Below, one piece after another: positions 7,207 to 15,191 of a DNA stretch of 56,232 nucleotides. The translations under genes were made by a program, and so were the position numbers. The notes below the pieces were generated by a model that saw only the letters and a program-made list of their open reading frames with translations, searched no databases and was not told the DNA's origin. The stretch is from positions 1-56,232 of the IMG/VR virus record IMGVR_UViG_3300028027_000068. One strand, given 5' to 3'. The stretch comes from a virus. Each line of letters begins with the position of its first letter. Position 1 is the stretch's first letter.

Positions 7207-8235
7207 ATGGCACATGAATTAGACTTCACAAAAGACGGCAAAGCAAGAATGGCATACGCCGGCCATGTGGTCCCTTGGCATCGTCTTGGCACCTCTGTCC
7301 GTGAGCTACAGACCGTAGAGGCAATGCTTGCAGCCTCGTATACCGATTACGACGTGATTCTAACTAAAGTCGCAGCAGTTGACGACAATGGCGAACTAAT
7401 AAGAAACACTGATGGCAAACCCGTAATGATTGAGGATTCGCGCGCAACCCTACGCATGGATACCGACGGCACGTTTGACGCCCTGGCTACTGTCGGAACC
7501 CGTTATGAGGTTCGCCAAAACAGAGAGGTACTGGAGCGCGCCATGGCCGTTATCGGAGCTTCTGATGGAGACGCGGTAATAGACACCTGCGGAGCCCTTC
7601 GTGGTGGAGCTCGGTTCTTTGCGACCATAGACCTTGGCGCAATTGTTGTTGACCCGGCTGGTGTTAACGACAAGATTGCTCGCTACCTGGTTGTATCAAC
7701 TGGGCATGATGGCATCTGGCCGATTCGCTACGCAAACACCGACATTCGGGCCGTATGTAATAACACTGTTGTTCTTGGTCTCCGCGAAGCGCAGCGCGTG
7801 TTCACTGCTCGTCACACTCGTAACGTCGACTTTGCAATGGATGATGCGCGAACAGTTCTCAACCTCTCTACCGCGTGGTCTGAAGCGTTCACCCGGCAAG
7901 CAGAACAAATGCTACGTATCAATACGTCTCCTGCAACAGGGAACATAGACAAGGTTCTCAATGGTTTGTACCCAATTAAGTCAGAAGAGACGGAGAGGCA
8001 ACGCCGGCGTCGTGAAGGAATACATGACACCATTCGCGCCCTGTATTCAACAGACAAAAACGCTGCACGTTTCGGACACAATGGATGGGCGCTAGTTAAT
8101 GCAATTGGTGAATACTTAGACCACTTTCGCGAATCAACTCCGATGGAGCGCGCTGCAGCAAGTATGGACGACACTTCTCACGCAACACGTATGAAATTGC
8201 AAGCGTACGACCTGGTGTTATCATTGAGTCGATGA
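7207..8235 (+). CDS. DUF932 family phage/plasmid-like protein
   Basis: A 342-residue protein. The opening MAHELDFTKDGKARMAYAG followed by PWHRLG matches the start of the DUF932 (phage/plasmid-like TIGR03299) family, which usually runs about 300-360 residues. The role is unknown; members are common in mobile elements and are often linked to replication or anti-host functions. The ATG at 7207 has AGAGGG upstream; an ATG at 7192 is possible. It overlaps the next gene by ATGA, so the two are co-translated. Confidence 0.85.
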   Translation: MAHELDFTKDGKARMAYAGHVVPWHRLGTSVRELQTVEAMLAASYTDYDVILTKVAAVDDNGELIRNTDGKPVMIEDSRATLRMDTDGTFDALATVGTRYEVRQNREVLERAMAVIGASDGDAVIDTCGALRGGARFFATIDLGAIVVDPAGVNDKIARYLVVSTGHDGIWPIRYANTDIRAVCNNTVVLGLREAQRVFTARHTRNVDFAMDDARTVLNLSTAWSEAFTRQAEQMLRINTSPATGNIDKVLNGLYPIKSEETERQRRRREGIHDTIRALYSTDKNAARFGHNGWALVNAIGEYLDHFRESTPMERAAASMDDTSHATRMKLQAYDLVLSLSR

Positions 8236-8702
8236 GTGATAACAGCTTCGACGGTGATGATGACTTCCTAGAAGACGACTTTGACGGCGAATCATTTATG
8301 GAACAGTTGATTAGTTTCAAGCCATCAATGATGGATGAGTACAACAACGAAGACGGTGTATTTAATTCTTTAAATGACATCGCTCAGTTCGTTAAAGAAC
8401 ATTACGGAGACGGCGGCATGTACTCACTGATGTGTGCAGTAGAAGCACAGACTGGGTGGAGCCTAGAAATAGTTGGCTCAAAGAGTGACCTTGAGCAATC
8501 GTTATGGAACCAGTACGGCATATTTGATGAACGCGCATGGCTAAAGGCTCGCAATTCCCCATACTGGGACATGATGGTTAGGGAAGTGTATTCCGTATCA
8601 AATACTTGGCAGCAACATATCGTTGCATCGATAGCCGACAAGCAGGTACCATTCCCCGTACGAATCAAACACGCATGGCGGGTATTGACGCGACGCTTCT
8701 AA
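8232..8702 (+). CDS. Acidic protein of unknown function
   Basis: A 156-residue protein with a strongly acidic N-terminus (DGDDDFLEDDFDGES) and a helical, Trp-containing C-terminal part. No family is recognised. The four-base ATGA overlap with the DUF932 gene shows coupling; the WhiB-2 gene follows after 35 bases. Confidence 0.75.
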   Translation: MSDNSFDGDDDFLEDDFDGESFMEQLISFKPSMMDEYNNEDGVFNSLNDIAQFVKEHYGDGGMYSLMCAVEAQTGWSLEIVGSKSDLEQSLWNQYGIFDERAWLKARNSPYWDMMVREVYSVSNTWQQHIVASIADKQVPFPVRIKHAWRVLTRRF

Positions 8703-8737
8703 TGCTTTAGAGTCGCTCAATTGCGGCAAGGAGCATT

Positions 8738-9028
8738 ATGCAATTGGACAATCCACCACGTAACGGAGCATGCACCGGCAAACCCGTTAGCTGGTTTTAT
8801 CCGGACCCTAGAGGGCGTGGGATTACCCGTGAAGCTCGACTTGCTTTACAAACTTGTAAGTCGTGCGCGGTAAAGGACGACTGCGGAAACTATGCACTCA
8901 AATGGGAACTTCACGGCATATGGGGCGGCATGACCGAACGTGAACGACACGTAATTCGCAATCAACTCGGAATTATGCTAGAAATTCCTGGCTACCAAGA
9001 CCCAATACTCACCAGGAAACGTAAATGA
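8738..9028 (+). CDS. whiB: WhiB-family transcriptional regulator (copy 2)
   Basis: A 96-residue WhiB protein with cysteines C12, C40, C43 and C49 (TCKSCAVKDDC) and the GIWGG turn. AAGGAG precedes the ATG. Its stop overlaps the ATG of the primase-helicase gene (ATGA), as the first WhiB sits tightly before the SNF2 helicase: both WhiB genes head a replication gene, suggesting each sensor is tuned with the enzyme behind it. It is longer at the C-terminus than copy 1, with a basic TRKRK end. Confidence 0.93.
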   Translation: MQLDNPPRNGACTGKPVSWFYPDPRGRGITREARLALQTCKSCAVKDDCGNYALKWELHGIWGGMTERERHVIRNQLGIMLEIPGYQDPILTRKRK

Positions 9029-10743
9029 CACAACAATCGCCAGTAGACAATGTACTAAGCAAGCTTCGCAACGTGAAGAAGGCTGGCTCCAACTGGCATG
9101 CAAGCTGCCCGTGTCGTGCTGATGACGATAACCCGTCGCTCTCTGTTAAGGAAGGTGACGATGGCCGCGTCTTGTTCTCGTGTCATTACGGCTCACCATG
9201 CAACGTGAACCAAATCTGCGAAGCATTGAACATGAAGGTCAAAGACTTGTACCCGGCAGAGAAGCAAATCACTGCCGCAACAGTGCAGAAGAAGAACAAA
9301 CTCGTCAAGGCTTACCCGTATCGCGATGAAGAGGGAACCCTGCTCTTTGAGAAGCTGCGTTTTGTTACTGAAGACGGCAAGAAGACATTCCGTCAACGCC
9401 GGCCTGACCCAAGCAACCCATCAAAGTATCTGTACGACCTTGATGGCGTACGAAAGGTGTTATACAACTTGCCCGCAGTGGTTAGGGCCGTGGCAGCAGG
9501 AGAGCCGATATGGATTGTTGAAGGAGAGAAAGACGCTGACTCACTAATTGCGCTTGGCATCACTGCGACAACAACAACACTTGGTGCTGGAGTTTGGGAA
9601 GCAGAACACACCCGTCCACTAATTGGTGCGTATATAGAAATAGTTGCAGACAATGACAAGCCTGGAATAGAACACGCACTAGACGTAGCAACGAAACTGC
9701 GCTCCGCTGGCTGCACAGTAAACACATGGGTTAGCAAGGACTTCAAAGATATATCCGACCACCTTGGCGCAGGCAAAGAGCTTGACGAATTATGCGAGAT
9801 GGATGAACAGGGTGACGTAGTAGTTCCCGACCTGGCGAGTGACTTCGTAAAGACAGTGCGCGACAAGATGCTAGATGTATTTCAGAACACCGAGCTCGAT
9901 GACTCTCAAGTCTTCAGTCGTCTTGCTCTGATTCTCGGCAATGCTCCAACGGAGAACAAGCGCGTGCATGATGGGCGTCTTGTTAAGTGGTCTGAGTTCA
10001 TCAAGGAAGAAATCGACGAGACATACCAGTGGGTTATCCCTGGTGTTATCGAAAAGCAAGAGCGAGTAATTGTTGTTGCCGCAGAGGGTGTTGGTAAAAC
10101 AATGCTTGCTCGCCAGATTGCAATTTGTTGCGCGGCCGGAATTCACCCGTTCACCTATCAACGCATGCCTCGTGTGCGCACGCTTACGGTTGACCTAGAA
10201 AACCCGGAGCGCATCATCAAGCGCACGTCCAGCAAGATTATGGCGGCAGCAATTGGACGCGGTTTTGAGACAGACATTGATGCACACCTTCTTATTAAGC
10301 CCGACGGCCTTGACTTGTGTAGCGCGGCTGATAGGGCAATGCTTGAAGCTCATATCGAACGCATTCGTCCAGAACTTATCTGTCTTGGTCCTCTCTATAA
10401 GTCGTATATCGATTCCGGAACCCGTACCTCAGAAGCTTTGGCCATCGAAGTGGCCCGCTACCTAGACCAGATTCGCGATGTCTATGGCTGCGCGCTGTGG
10501 CTGGAGCATCACGCTCCTCTTGGTTCGATGGGTTCACGCGACTTGCGCCCGTTCGGTTCGTCTGTATGGTCTCGCTGGCCAGAGTTCGGTATTGCCCTAC
10601 AGCCCGACCCGACAGCGCTGGAGGGGTTTACCTACGAGGTGCGCCATTTCCGAGGTGCTCGTGACGTACGTGAATGGCCGACTAAAATGAAACGAGGAAC
10701 TCTTTTCCCATTTGAGGTCCTCGAATTCATGAAGGTCGATTAG
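9025..10743 (+). CDS. Primase-helicase fusion (zinc finger, TOPRIM, RecA-like ATPase)
   Basis: A 572-residue replication protein. Residues about 25-65 hold a CHC2-like zinc region (C28, C30, C53, H54, C59). Residues 163-240 are a TOPRIM domain with VEGEKDADSL and VADNDKPG, the metal-binding acid cluster of primases. From about 335 comes a RecA/RepA-like ATPase with Walker A AAEGVGKT (352-359), Walker B-like LTVDLENPE (387-395) and a LEHHAPLG segment (493-500). It should prime and unwind phage DNA at the fork. It overlaps WhiB-2 by ATGA. Confidence 0.87.
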   Translation: MTQQSPVDNVLSKLRNVKKAGSNWHASCPCRADDDNPSLSVKEGDDGRVLFSCHYGSPCNVNQICEALNMKVKDLYPAEKQITAATVQKKNKLVKAYPYRDEEGTLLFEKLRFVTEDGKKTFRQRRPDPSNPSKYLYDLDGVRKVLYNLPAVVRAVAAGEPIWIVEGEKDADSLIALGITATTTTLGAGVWEAEHTRPLIGAYIEIVADNDKPGIEHALDVATKLRSAGCTVNTWVSKDFKDISDHLGAGKELDELCEMDEQGDVVVPDLASDFVKTVRDKMLDVFQNTELDDSQVFSRLALILGNAPTENKRVHDGRLVKWSEFIKEEIDETYQWVIPGVIEKQERVIVVAAEGVGKTMLARQIAICCAAGIHPFTYQRMPRVRTLTVDLENPERIIKRTSSKIMAAAIGRGFETDIDAHLLIKPDGLDLCSAADRAMLEAHIERIRPELICLGPLYKSYIDSGTRTSEALAIEVARYLDQIRDVYGCALWLEHHAPLGSMGSRDLRPFGSSVWSRWPEFGIALQPDPTALEGFTYEVRHFRGARDVREWPTKMKRGTLFPFEVLEFMKVD

Positions 10744-10745
10744 TT

Positions 10746-11369
10746 ATGGCAAACAACAATGCTCTGTCCAGGGAATTCCTGGCAGAAAGAGACCTGCGCA
10801 TCTTTAAGATGAGACAGGCAGGCGTAGCCATCAACGAGATTGCGCGCCGATTCAACATGAGTTCCTCTTCGGTCAACGCGTCTATACGCCGTCAGCTTGA
10901 GAAGATGAACAGAGAGGCCCTCCTTGCCTACCCAGAGGTCCTCAGGCTTGAGCTAGAGCGCCTGGACGCCCTACAGCAGTCAATATGGCCCATGACGCAG
11001 CACAGGCGTGTAACGACAGAGGACGGCTCTGAGATGAACGTAGAGCCAGACATGAAGGCAATCCAGCAAGTCCTCTCAATTATGGACAGAAGAGCCAAGC
11101 TGCTTGGCATGGAGCAGAATAATGTCAATATTCAGCTAGACGTCAGCAATCAACAACTTCCTGTCAGGGCGGCGCTGTCTGGAGCAGAAAAAGACACAGT
11201 TGCACTGTCTGCCTTCTCCCCCGAGAACGAAGCACGCAAGCTTTTGGAGATTATGGGCCGCTCAGGTGTGCTGCCTCGTGAAACAGTTAATGCAATACTC
11301 TCTGATGGGAAGATTAACGACGAGATAATCGACGCTGAAGTGGTTGAACCAGAGGAAATAAATGAGTAA
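10746..11369 (+). CDS. Helix-turn-helix protein, possibly terminase small-subunit-like
   Basis: A 207-residue protein. Residues 15-55 form a helix-turn-helix (RQAGVAINEIARRFNMSSSS), and IMDRRAKLLGMEQ (about 112-125) matches a phrase common in small phage DNA-packaging or replisome-associated proteins of this type. The large terminase is far away at 55979, so packaging is only one option; a replication accessory is as likely given the primase just two bases upstream. Confidence 0.72.
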   Translation: MANNNALSREFLAERDLRIFKMRQAGVAINEIARRFNMSSSSVNASIRRQLEKMNREALLAYPEVLRLELERLDALQQSIWPMTQHRRVTTEDGSEMNVEPDMKAIQQVLSIMDRRAKLLGMEQNNVNIQLDVSNQQLPVRAALSGAEKDTVALSAFSPENEARKLLEIMGRSGVLPRETVNAILSDGKINDEIIDAEVVEPEEINE

Positions 11370-11682
11370 TAACGAAGAAATCGACAACATAGAGGCTGCG
11401 ATGGACAAACTTGCAGAGACCCTTGAACCAACCCGCAAGCCAAGCACTGGTTCTACTCCAGGTGAACCGGCAATGAAGCAGGTAATAATCCGAGCGACAG
11501 AATTTGACCAGGACAGATGGAAAACAGCTGCTGAAAAACAGGGTCTTTCGCTTGCTGAGTTTGTTCGTCGTGTATGCAACGAAGCAACCACTCTTGAGCT
11601 TGATTGTGCTCACCCACTACAGTTCCGCAAGACGTACCCGTGGTCAGAACGCTGCACTAAGTGCAACGCTCGTCTTCGTTAG
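11362..11682 (+). CDS. Ribbon-helix-helix-like protein with C-terminal zinc knuckle
   Basis: A 106-residue protein. Residues 40-75 (VIIRATEFDQDRWKTAAEKQ, then an EFVRR helix) resemble a ribbon-helix-helix DNA-binding unit. The end carries CAHP...CTKC, a likely zinc knuckle. It overlaps the preceding gene by eight bases and converges on the next gene with the four-base TTAG overlap. Probably a small regulator; target unknown. Confidence 0.7.
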   Translation: MSNNEEIDNIEAAMDKLAETLEPTRKPSTGSTPGEPAMKQVIIRATEFDQDRWKTAAEKQGLSLAEFVRRVCNEATTLELDCAHPLQFRKTYPWSERCTKCNARLR

Positions 11683-11846
11683 CGATTAATAAGCTTTTCG
11701 TCAAGCTCGCTAAATAGGCGCTGATTGGCCTTGTAAAGCATGCGCGATGTGCGCTGTTCACGCTTTAGGAGCGTTGTCTTTCGGCTAACCAATGCTCCAA
11801 GCATGATGATTGTGATTATTGCTGCAATGTCTGCTGTTGTACGCAT
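11679..11846 (-). CDS. Small membrane protein
   Basis: A 55-residue frame with one hydrophobic helix (DIAAIITIIMLGALV) and a basic, helical C-terminal half (REQRTSRMLYKANQR). An ATG at 11858 would add four residues. Starts farther upstream are unlikely because they lie in the terminator at 11862-11902. No ribosome site is clear. Confidence 0.5.
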   Translation of the reverse strand: MRTTADIAAIITIIMLGALVSRKTTLLKREQRTSRMLYKANQRLFSELDEKLINR

Positions 11847-11861
11847 AAGTACGAACATAAC

Positions 11862-11902
11862 AAAAGCCCGAGGGTAAGTGGTGGATACCCCCGGGCTTTT
11901 GT
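11862..11902. terminator. Bidirectional terminator
   Basis: AAAAGCCCG and CGGGCTTTT form the outer stem, with AGGGTA/TACCCC inside. A run of T follows on both strands, so it can end the NrdJ transcript from the right and block transcripts from the left. Confidence 0.85.
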
Positions 11903-11911
11903 TAGAAGCTA

Positions 11912-13840
11912 CTACTTGATTGGGCAAGCACCCGTAGCGCAGTTGTCCAAGTCAAGCTCGTCAGCAAATGACGAAGGCGAGATTGCCATGCTGAAGTCAA
12001 CCTTTGAGAGAAGCTTCTGATACGTCGCTTCGTCAATTTCTTCATAAGGAGGAAGTGGGAAGTTGTGGTCAGCATGCAGCAGGAACGATACGGACTTAAC
12101 ACCCGTGTCGTAGTTTTCTGAAAGCCATGTCTTGATGGCGGGAAGTTCTTCCTTGCGGTAGTACACAGTTACAGACACGGCATTGTCAGCCCAGTCTGTC
12201 TGCATCTTCTTAACCCATTCAAGCTGCTCTAGCGCTGTCATCTCTGCGGCGAGAACTGAACCCTCTGGAGACTGGCAAGGGAACTCAACAACATATCGCG
12301 AGTGGTCTTCGCGTCCGTCAATACCAATGTCCCATGTCACTTTGTATCCACGCTTGCGGCATGCGTCAACAAGAGGGTCAGCAGCACCAAAACGAACGCG
12401 GCGAATGTAGTGACGAGCAAATGCGGGATGCACTCCAGGTGTGACTCCTGGGAGAAGCGACAAGGTTCCGGAAGGCTGCACTGTCGTGAGACGTACTGAT
12501 ACTGGAAGATTGTTGTCGTGTGAATACTTGACGTCGTAATCACGCAAGTGTTGGTATGCAGGGTCAAGCCATGACAATTGGTCTGGTGTTGACTGCAAGA
12601 TACCCGTAATCGATTGTCCAAGTCGTGCATTCTTGCGAACGATTGCTGAAGTCTTCTCGTACGGGTAGTCCATGCGTGTGATGTTCTTCTGTGTCTTGTA
12701 GAGGAGCTCACTGATTTCTTTGAACTGTGCTAGTGACTGAATGTTAGGAAGAAACAGCGTTGCAAGGTTGCAAGACTCACCATCTGCAAGGCCAATCTCT
12801 GCGCATGGGTTAAAGCCTTCGATTGAGTTGTCAGTACGTACTTCACCAAGACGTCCAAACTTGCGTGCCAAGCGACGATTCACCAATCCGTATGGTTCAC
12901 CCGTGCCGTCGTATCCCTTCCACAACTCGGGTTGAATCTCATCGTAGTGGTCAGCGTAGATACTGTTGTTTGAGTTGGCACGATACGCAGGGATGTTTCC
13001 ACTACCCCAGTTCTTTGCACGAAGGAAGAGAACATCATCTGGGTCTCCAATAGCAATCTGTGCAGAGCGACGTGAAGAGCCCGACACAACAATCTTTCCA
13101 ATGATGTTGCAGATGTCGAGCACGTCGATTGAACGAAGCTTCTTGCCAATGCGGTTGTCCATCACTTTACAGATGTCACCAATGCCTTCGATGAGCGCGC
13201 CAGGTCCGCTTGCTGTTCCACCAAACGTCTTGAGTGGTGCTCCAAATTCACGAACCAGAATTGTTGAGTAAGAGAATGAACGACCCGTATCAAAGTAAGA
13301 CTTCAGCACGCTGTGCAAGAGACGACGCCATCCTTGACGTGAGTCGGGAACAATAATGTCTGCATCGTTGCTTCGTTCGTGAGTAATAACAACACCCGTC
13401 TTAACTTTTGGAAGGTCATGAATCTTGCTGCGTTCAACAGAGAAACCAACACCTCCACCAAGCATCAAGTAGTCAAACAAAAGTTCGAAGTCTTCTACTT
13501 TCTCGATGTTTGTGAAGTAGCAGTTGTTTAGTGAAGTTGCATTGAACTTCTTTACAAGTGGAGTACCAAGCTGCCACAGTGCGCGGCCAGAGAAGAGGCA
13601 ACGAAGATTGAACATGTGGTCGAACAGCGTTTCAGCTTCTTGTGTTGTGTATGGAACGCCAACTTCTACAGCGCCATCAATGACTCGACGAATGGTTTCT
13701 ACGAATGATTCGTTACGACCGGTACCTTCAATGGAGCGGCTGTATGTGCGGAGGAAAACGATTTCTCCGAGACCACCGAAGCCCCATGGTGGTGTTTGTG
13801 TCTTGTATTGTGCAATGAATTCGTCGGATAAAATCGACAT
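11912..13840 (-). CDS. nrdJ: Adenosylcobalamin-dependent (class II) ribonucleotide reductase
   Basis: A 642-residue monomeric class II reductase that makes deoxynucleotides using vitamin B12. The five key cysteines of the Lactobacillus-type enzyme are present: C107 (NNCYFTN), C346 with E348 in NPCAEIG (thiyl radical site and acid), C357 (GESCNLA), and the C-terminal shuttle pair in CATGACP (C634, C639). The glycine-rich MLGGGVGFS is also typical. The ATG at 13840 has GAGG upstream; the frame opens earlier at 13891 without support. With ThyX and thioredoxin it gives the phage its own dNTP supply and implies a B12-using host. Confidence 0.94.
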   Translation of the reverse strand: MSILSDEFIAQYKTQTPPWGFGGLGEIVFLRTYSRSIEGTGRNESFVETIRRVIDGAVEVGVPYTTQEAETLFDHMFNLRCLFSGRALWQLGTPLVKKFNATSLNNCYFTNIEKVEDFELLFDYLMLGGGVGFSVERSKIHDLPKVKTGVVITHERSNDADIIVPDSRQGWRRLLHSVLKSYFDTGRSFSYSTILVREFGAPLKTFGGTASGPGALIEGIGDICKVMDNRIGKKLRSIDVLDICNIIGKIVVSGSSRRSAQIAIGDPDDVLFLRAKNWGSGNIPAYRANSNNSIYADHYDEIQPELWKGYDGTGEPYGLVNRRLARKFGRLGEVRTDNSIEGFNPCAEIGLADGESCNLATLFLPNIQSLAQFKEISELLYKTQKNITRMDYPYEKTSAIVRKNARLGQSITGILQSTPDQLSWLDPAYQHLRDYDVKYSHDNNLPVSVRLTTVQPSGTLSLLPGVTPGVHPAFARHYIRRVRFGAADPLVDACRKRGYKVTWDIGIDGREDHSRYVVEFPCQSPEGSVLAAEMTALEQLEWVKKMQTDWADNAVSVTVYYRKEELPAIKTWLSENYDTGVKSVSFLLHADHNFPLPPYEEIDEATYQKLLSKVDFSMAISPSSFADELDLDNCATGACPIK

Positions 13841-13872
13841 GTAAACCTCATGTTTTGTTTGGGTGGACAATG

Positions 13873-13901
13873 ATTGTACACCCGTGTGCATGAGAAGTAA
13901 A
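13873..13901 (-). promoter_or_regulatory. Promoter of nrdJ
   Basis: Minus strand TTTACT (13896-13901), 17 bases, TACAAT (13873-13878). ACGGGT lies just before the -10, as in the promoters at 14308 and 15139. No cobalamin riboswitch is apparent in the short leader. Confidence 0.55.
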
Positions 13902-13903
13902 GC

Positions 13904-14200
13904 CTAAATAATCCCTAACTCTTTTGCTCGTGCGATTGTGACGTAGCTTCCGGCACGTGCTATGAGGACTTTCGACTTCGTAAACGGAGTGAGCTGCACT
14001 TCCTCGATGATGTCATTTTCTACAAGAATCTTTTGATTATCATTCATTGAACCCGCAGTAGCAGTTACGCCGAAGATGTGACTCGGTTCAGCTTCCGTTG
14101 TAGTGCAGTCGCCTGTCGTGTGTCCACAGATAATGCACGGCTCACGATTCGCCGGCATGAAAGGAAGGTCGCCATACAGCATCTGATAGTTGTCGCTCAT
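13904..14200 (-). CDS. Small Cys-motif protein of unknown function
   Basis: A 98-residue protein. CIICGHTTGDC (about residues 22-32) looks like a zinc knuckle; this phrase recurs in small actinophage proteins of unknown role. The rest is beta-rich, with a C-terminal VTIARAKELGI helix. A weak -10 (TACCAT) ends six bases before the ATG, so it may be leaderless. It ends just before the nrdJ promoter and may read into that gene. Confidence 0.68.
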   Translation of the reverse strand: MSDNYQMLYGDLPFMPANREPCIICGHTTGDCTTTEAEPSHIFGVTATAGSMNDNQKILVENDIIEEVQLTPFTKSKVLIARAGSYVTIARAKELGII

Positions 14201-14218
14201 GCGTTAATGGTACGCCAG

Positions 14219-14299
14219 TTAGTAGTAGAGCCACATGTAGTACGCGAAAGCAATCCACCACAGTATTGCCGCGCAGGCGAAGTGCTTTAGATTTTTCAT
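14219..14299 (-). CDS. 26-residue membrane peptide
   Basis: A short frame starting MKNLKHFACAAILWW, basic at the start and then almost wholly hydrophobic and aromatic to its YY end: a single membrane helix. A promoter with a 17-base spacer places its -10 eight bases before the ATG. No ribosome site is visible. The good promoter raises the odds that it is real, but the length makes it uncertain. Confidence 0.42.
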   Translation of the reverse strand: MKNLKHFACAAILWWIAFAYYMWLYY

Positions 14300-14307
14300 A
14301 CTCGTAT

Positions 14308-14336
14308 ATCTTACCCGTATGTAGTTTGGCCGGCAA
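14308..14336 (-). promoter_or_regulatory. Leftward promoter using the tRNA-Arg acceptor stem as -35
   Basis: Minus strand TTGCCG (14331-14336, part of the tRNA 3' acceptor strand), 17 bases, TAAGAT (14308-14313). Confidence 0.5.
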
Positions 14337-14403
14337 GGCAGGATTTGAACCTGCGGCCTGCGGATTAGAAGTCCGATGCTCTATCCAACTGAGCTACTTG
14401 CCG
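14327..14403 (-). tRNA. tRNA-Arg (TCT anticodon), CCA encoded
   Basis: Acceptor CGGCAAG/CTTGCCG, D stem GCTC/GAGC, anticodon stem TCGGA/TCCGC (one mismatch) around CTTCTAA with TCT at 34-36, T stem GCAGG/CCTGC with TTCAAAT, discriminator G and an encoded CCA end. It reads AGA, a codon that is rare in most actinobacteria. Unlike the two plus-strand tRNAs it carries its own CCA, which suggests a different origin. Confidence 0.94.
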
Positions 14404-14426
14404 ATTTCTAATTATGCCCCTATGAT
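14398..14426 (+). promoter_or_regulatory. Rightward promoter using the tRNA-Arg acceptor stem as -35
   Basis: TTGCCG (14398-14403, opposite the tRNA 5' acceptor strand), 17 bases, TATGAT (14421-14426). It drives the gene at 14454. Confidence 0.62.
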
Positions 14427-14453
14427 GCTCTCCAGTCAAACAAGGGAGACACA

Positions 14454-14789
14454 ATGCCAAGCAAAGAATTACCGTGGGCAATTCGATATCCAGACTACGG
14501 GGTGCCATTTAAGGTCATCTCCTATGGTTCGTATGCACAGATACTGATTTACTATGCGGACTTTAAGAAGGGCCCGTTCAGCTACGAGGACCACATGACA
14601 CTGCGTTCGAAAGAGATTCGCAAAGATTCGTGGGTTAGTTCAGCAAAGAAACTTGTTGGGCTTCAGTGGCTCAAGCAACTAGATGATGGCAAGTACGTTA
14701 TTACTCCGCTTGGTTCACAAGCAGTACGTCGTATTGGCAACCGCAACGCAATTAGGCGTGCGAACCTCAAAGAGACTAAGGACGCTTAA
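14454..14789 (+). CDS. Possible winged-helix protein
   Basis: A 111-residue basic protein. Residues about 45-90 (SKEIRKDSWVSSAKKLVGLQ, then WLKQLDDGKYVITPLG) look like the last helix and wing of a winged-helix DNA-binding domain. AGGGAG precedes the ATG. Its last 14 bases overlap the convergent H1-like gene. The assignment rests on pattern only. Confidence 0.65.
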   Translation: MPSKELPWAIRYPDYGVPFKVISYGSYAQILIYYADFKKGPFSYEDHMTLRSKEIRKDSWVSSAKKLVGLQWLKQLDDGKYVITPLGSQAVRRIGNRNAIRRANLKETKDA

Positions 14790-15129
14790 ACCAGGCAAGA
14801 ACACGCTTGCGCAGTGAGGCTGACTTTATGTCGTTTGCTGTAATTAGTTCAGAGACAAAAGTTACGGCAGTTTGTGGGGCAACACCCGACACTGACTTGA
14901 TGAGCTCTTTGGCTTCAGTAACAACATCATCAACTTCTTTGCTGACACGTACTGTTGCTTCTTTTAGTTCTGCGCTAGAGCTAGACGTCTTAGATGGACG
15001 ACCAGGTTTTCTTTTAGCTTCTGCTTGTGCATTAGCTTTCTTTGCAGGGGCCTTAGAAGCTGCTGCCTTTTTAGCAGGAGCCTTCTTAGTAGCTGTCTTC
15101 TTTTGTGCTGGTTTCTTCTTTGCTGCCAT
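14776..15129 (-). CDS. Histone H1/Lsr2-tail-like nucleoid protein
   Basis: A 117-residue protein. Residues 1-50 are Lys/Ala/Pro repeats (KKPAQKK, KKAPAKK) ending in an AT-hook, KRKPGRPSK. Residues 51-117 form a helical domain with VRVSKEVDDVV. Such Lys-Ala-Pro tails occur in actinobacterial HupB-type proteins and eukaryotic H1. It probably coats or bridges DNA; it might protect phage DNA or silence host genes. It starts nine bases after a predicted -10 box. Confidence 0.77.
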   Translation of the reverse strand: MAAKKKPAQKKTATKKAPAKKAAASKAPAKKANAQAEAKRKPGRPSKTSSSSAELKEATVRVSKEVDDVVTEAKELIKSVSGVAPQTAVTFVSELITANDIKSASLRKRVLAWFKRP

Positions 15130-15138
15130 GTGCCAGAC

Positions 15139-15167
15139 ATTATCACCCGTGATGCACCCGTAGTGAA
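15139..15167 (-). promoter_or_regulatory. Promoter of the H1-like gene, nearly leaderless
   Basis: Minus strand TTCACT (15162-15167), 17 bases, GATAAT (15139-15144), then nine bases to the ATG. ACGGGT abuts the -10. Confidence 0.55.
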
Positions 15168-15191
15168 TGTACGTAAAGTAGCCTTGTCTTT

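Noticed and set aside
4719-11682. The TTAG overlaps at 4719-4722 and 11679-11682 as a special element
   Set aside because: TTAG simply lets two convergent genes share stop bases (TAG and TAA); four bases recurring twice is not evidence of more.
13841-13903. Cobalamin riboswitch upstream of nrdJ
   Set aside because: The leader is too short and no B12-box-like conserved segment is visible.
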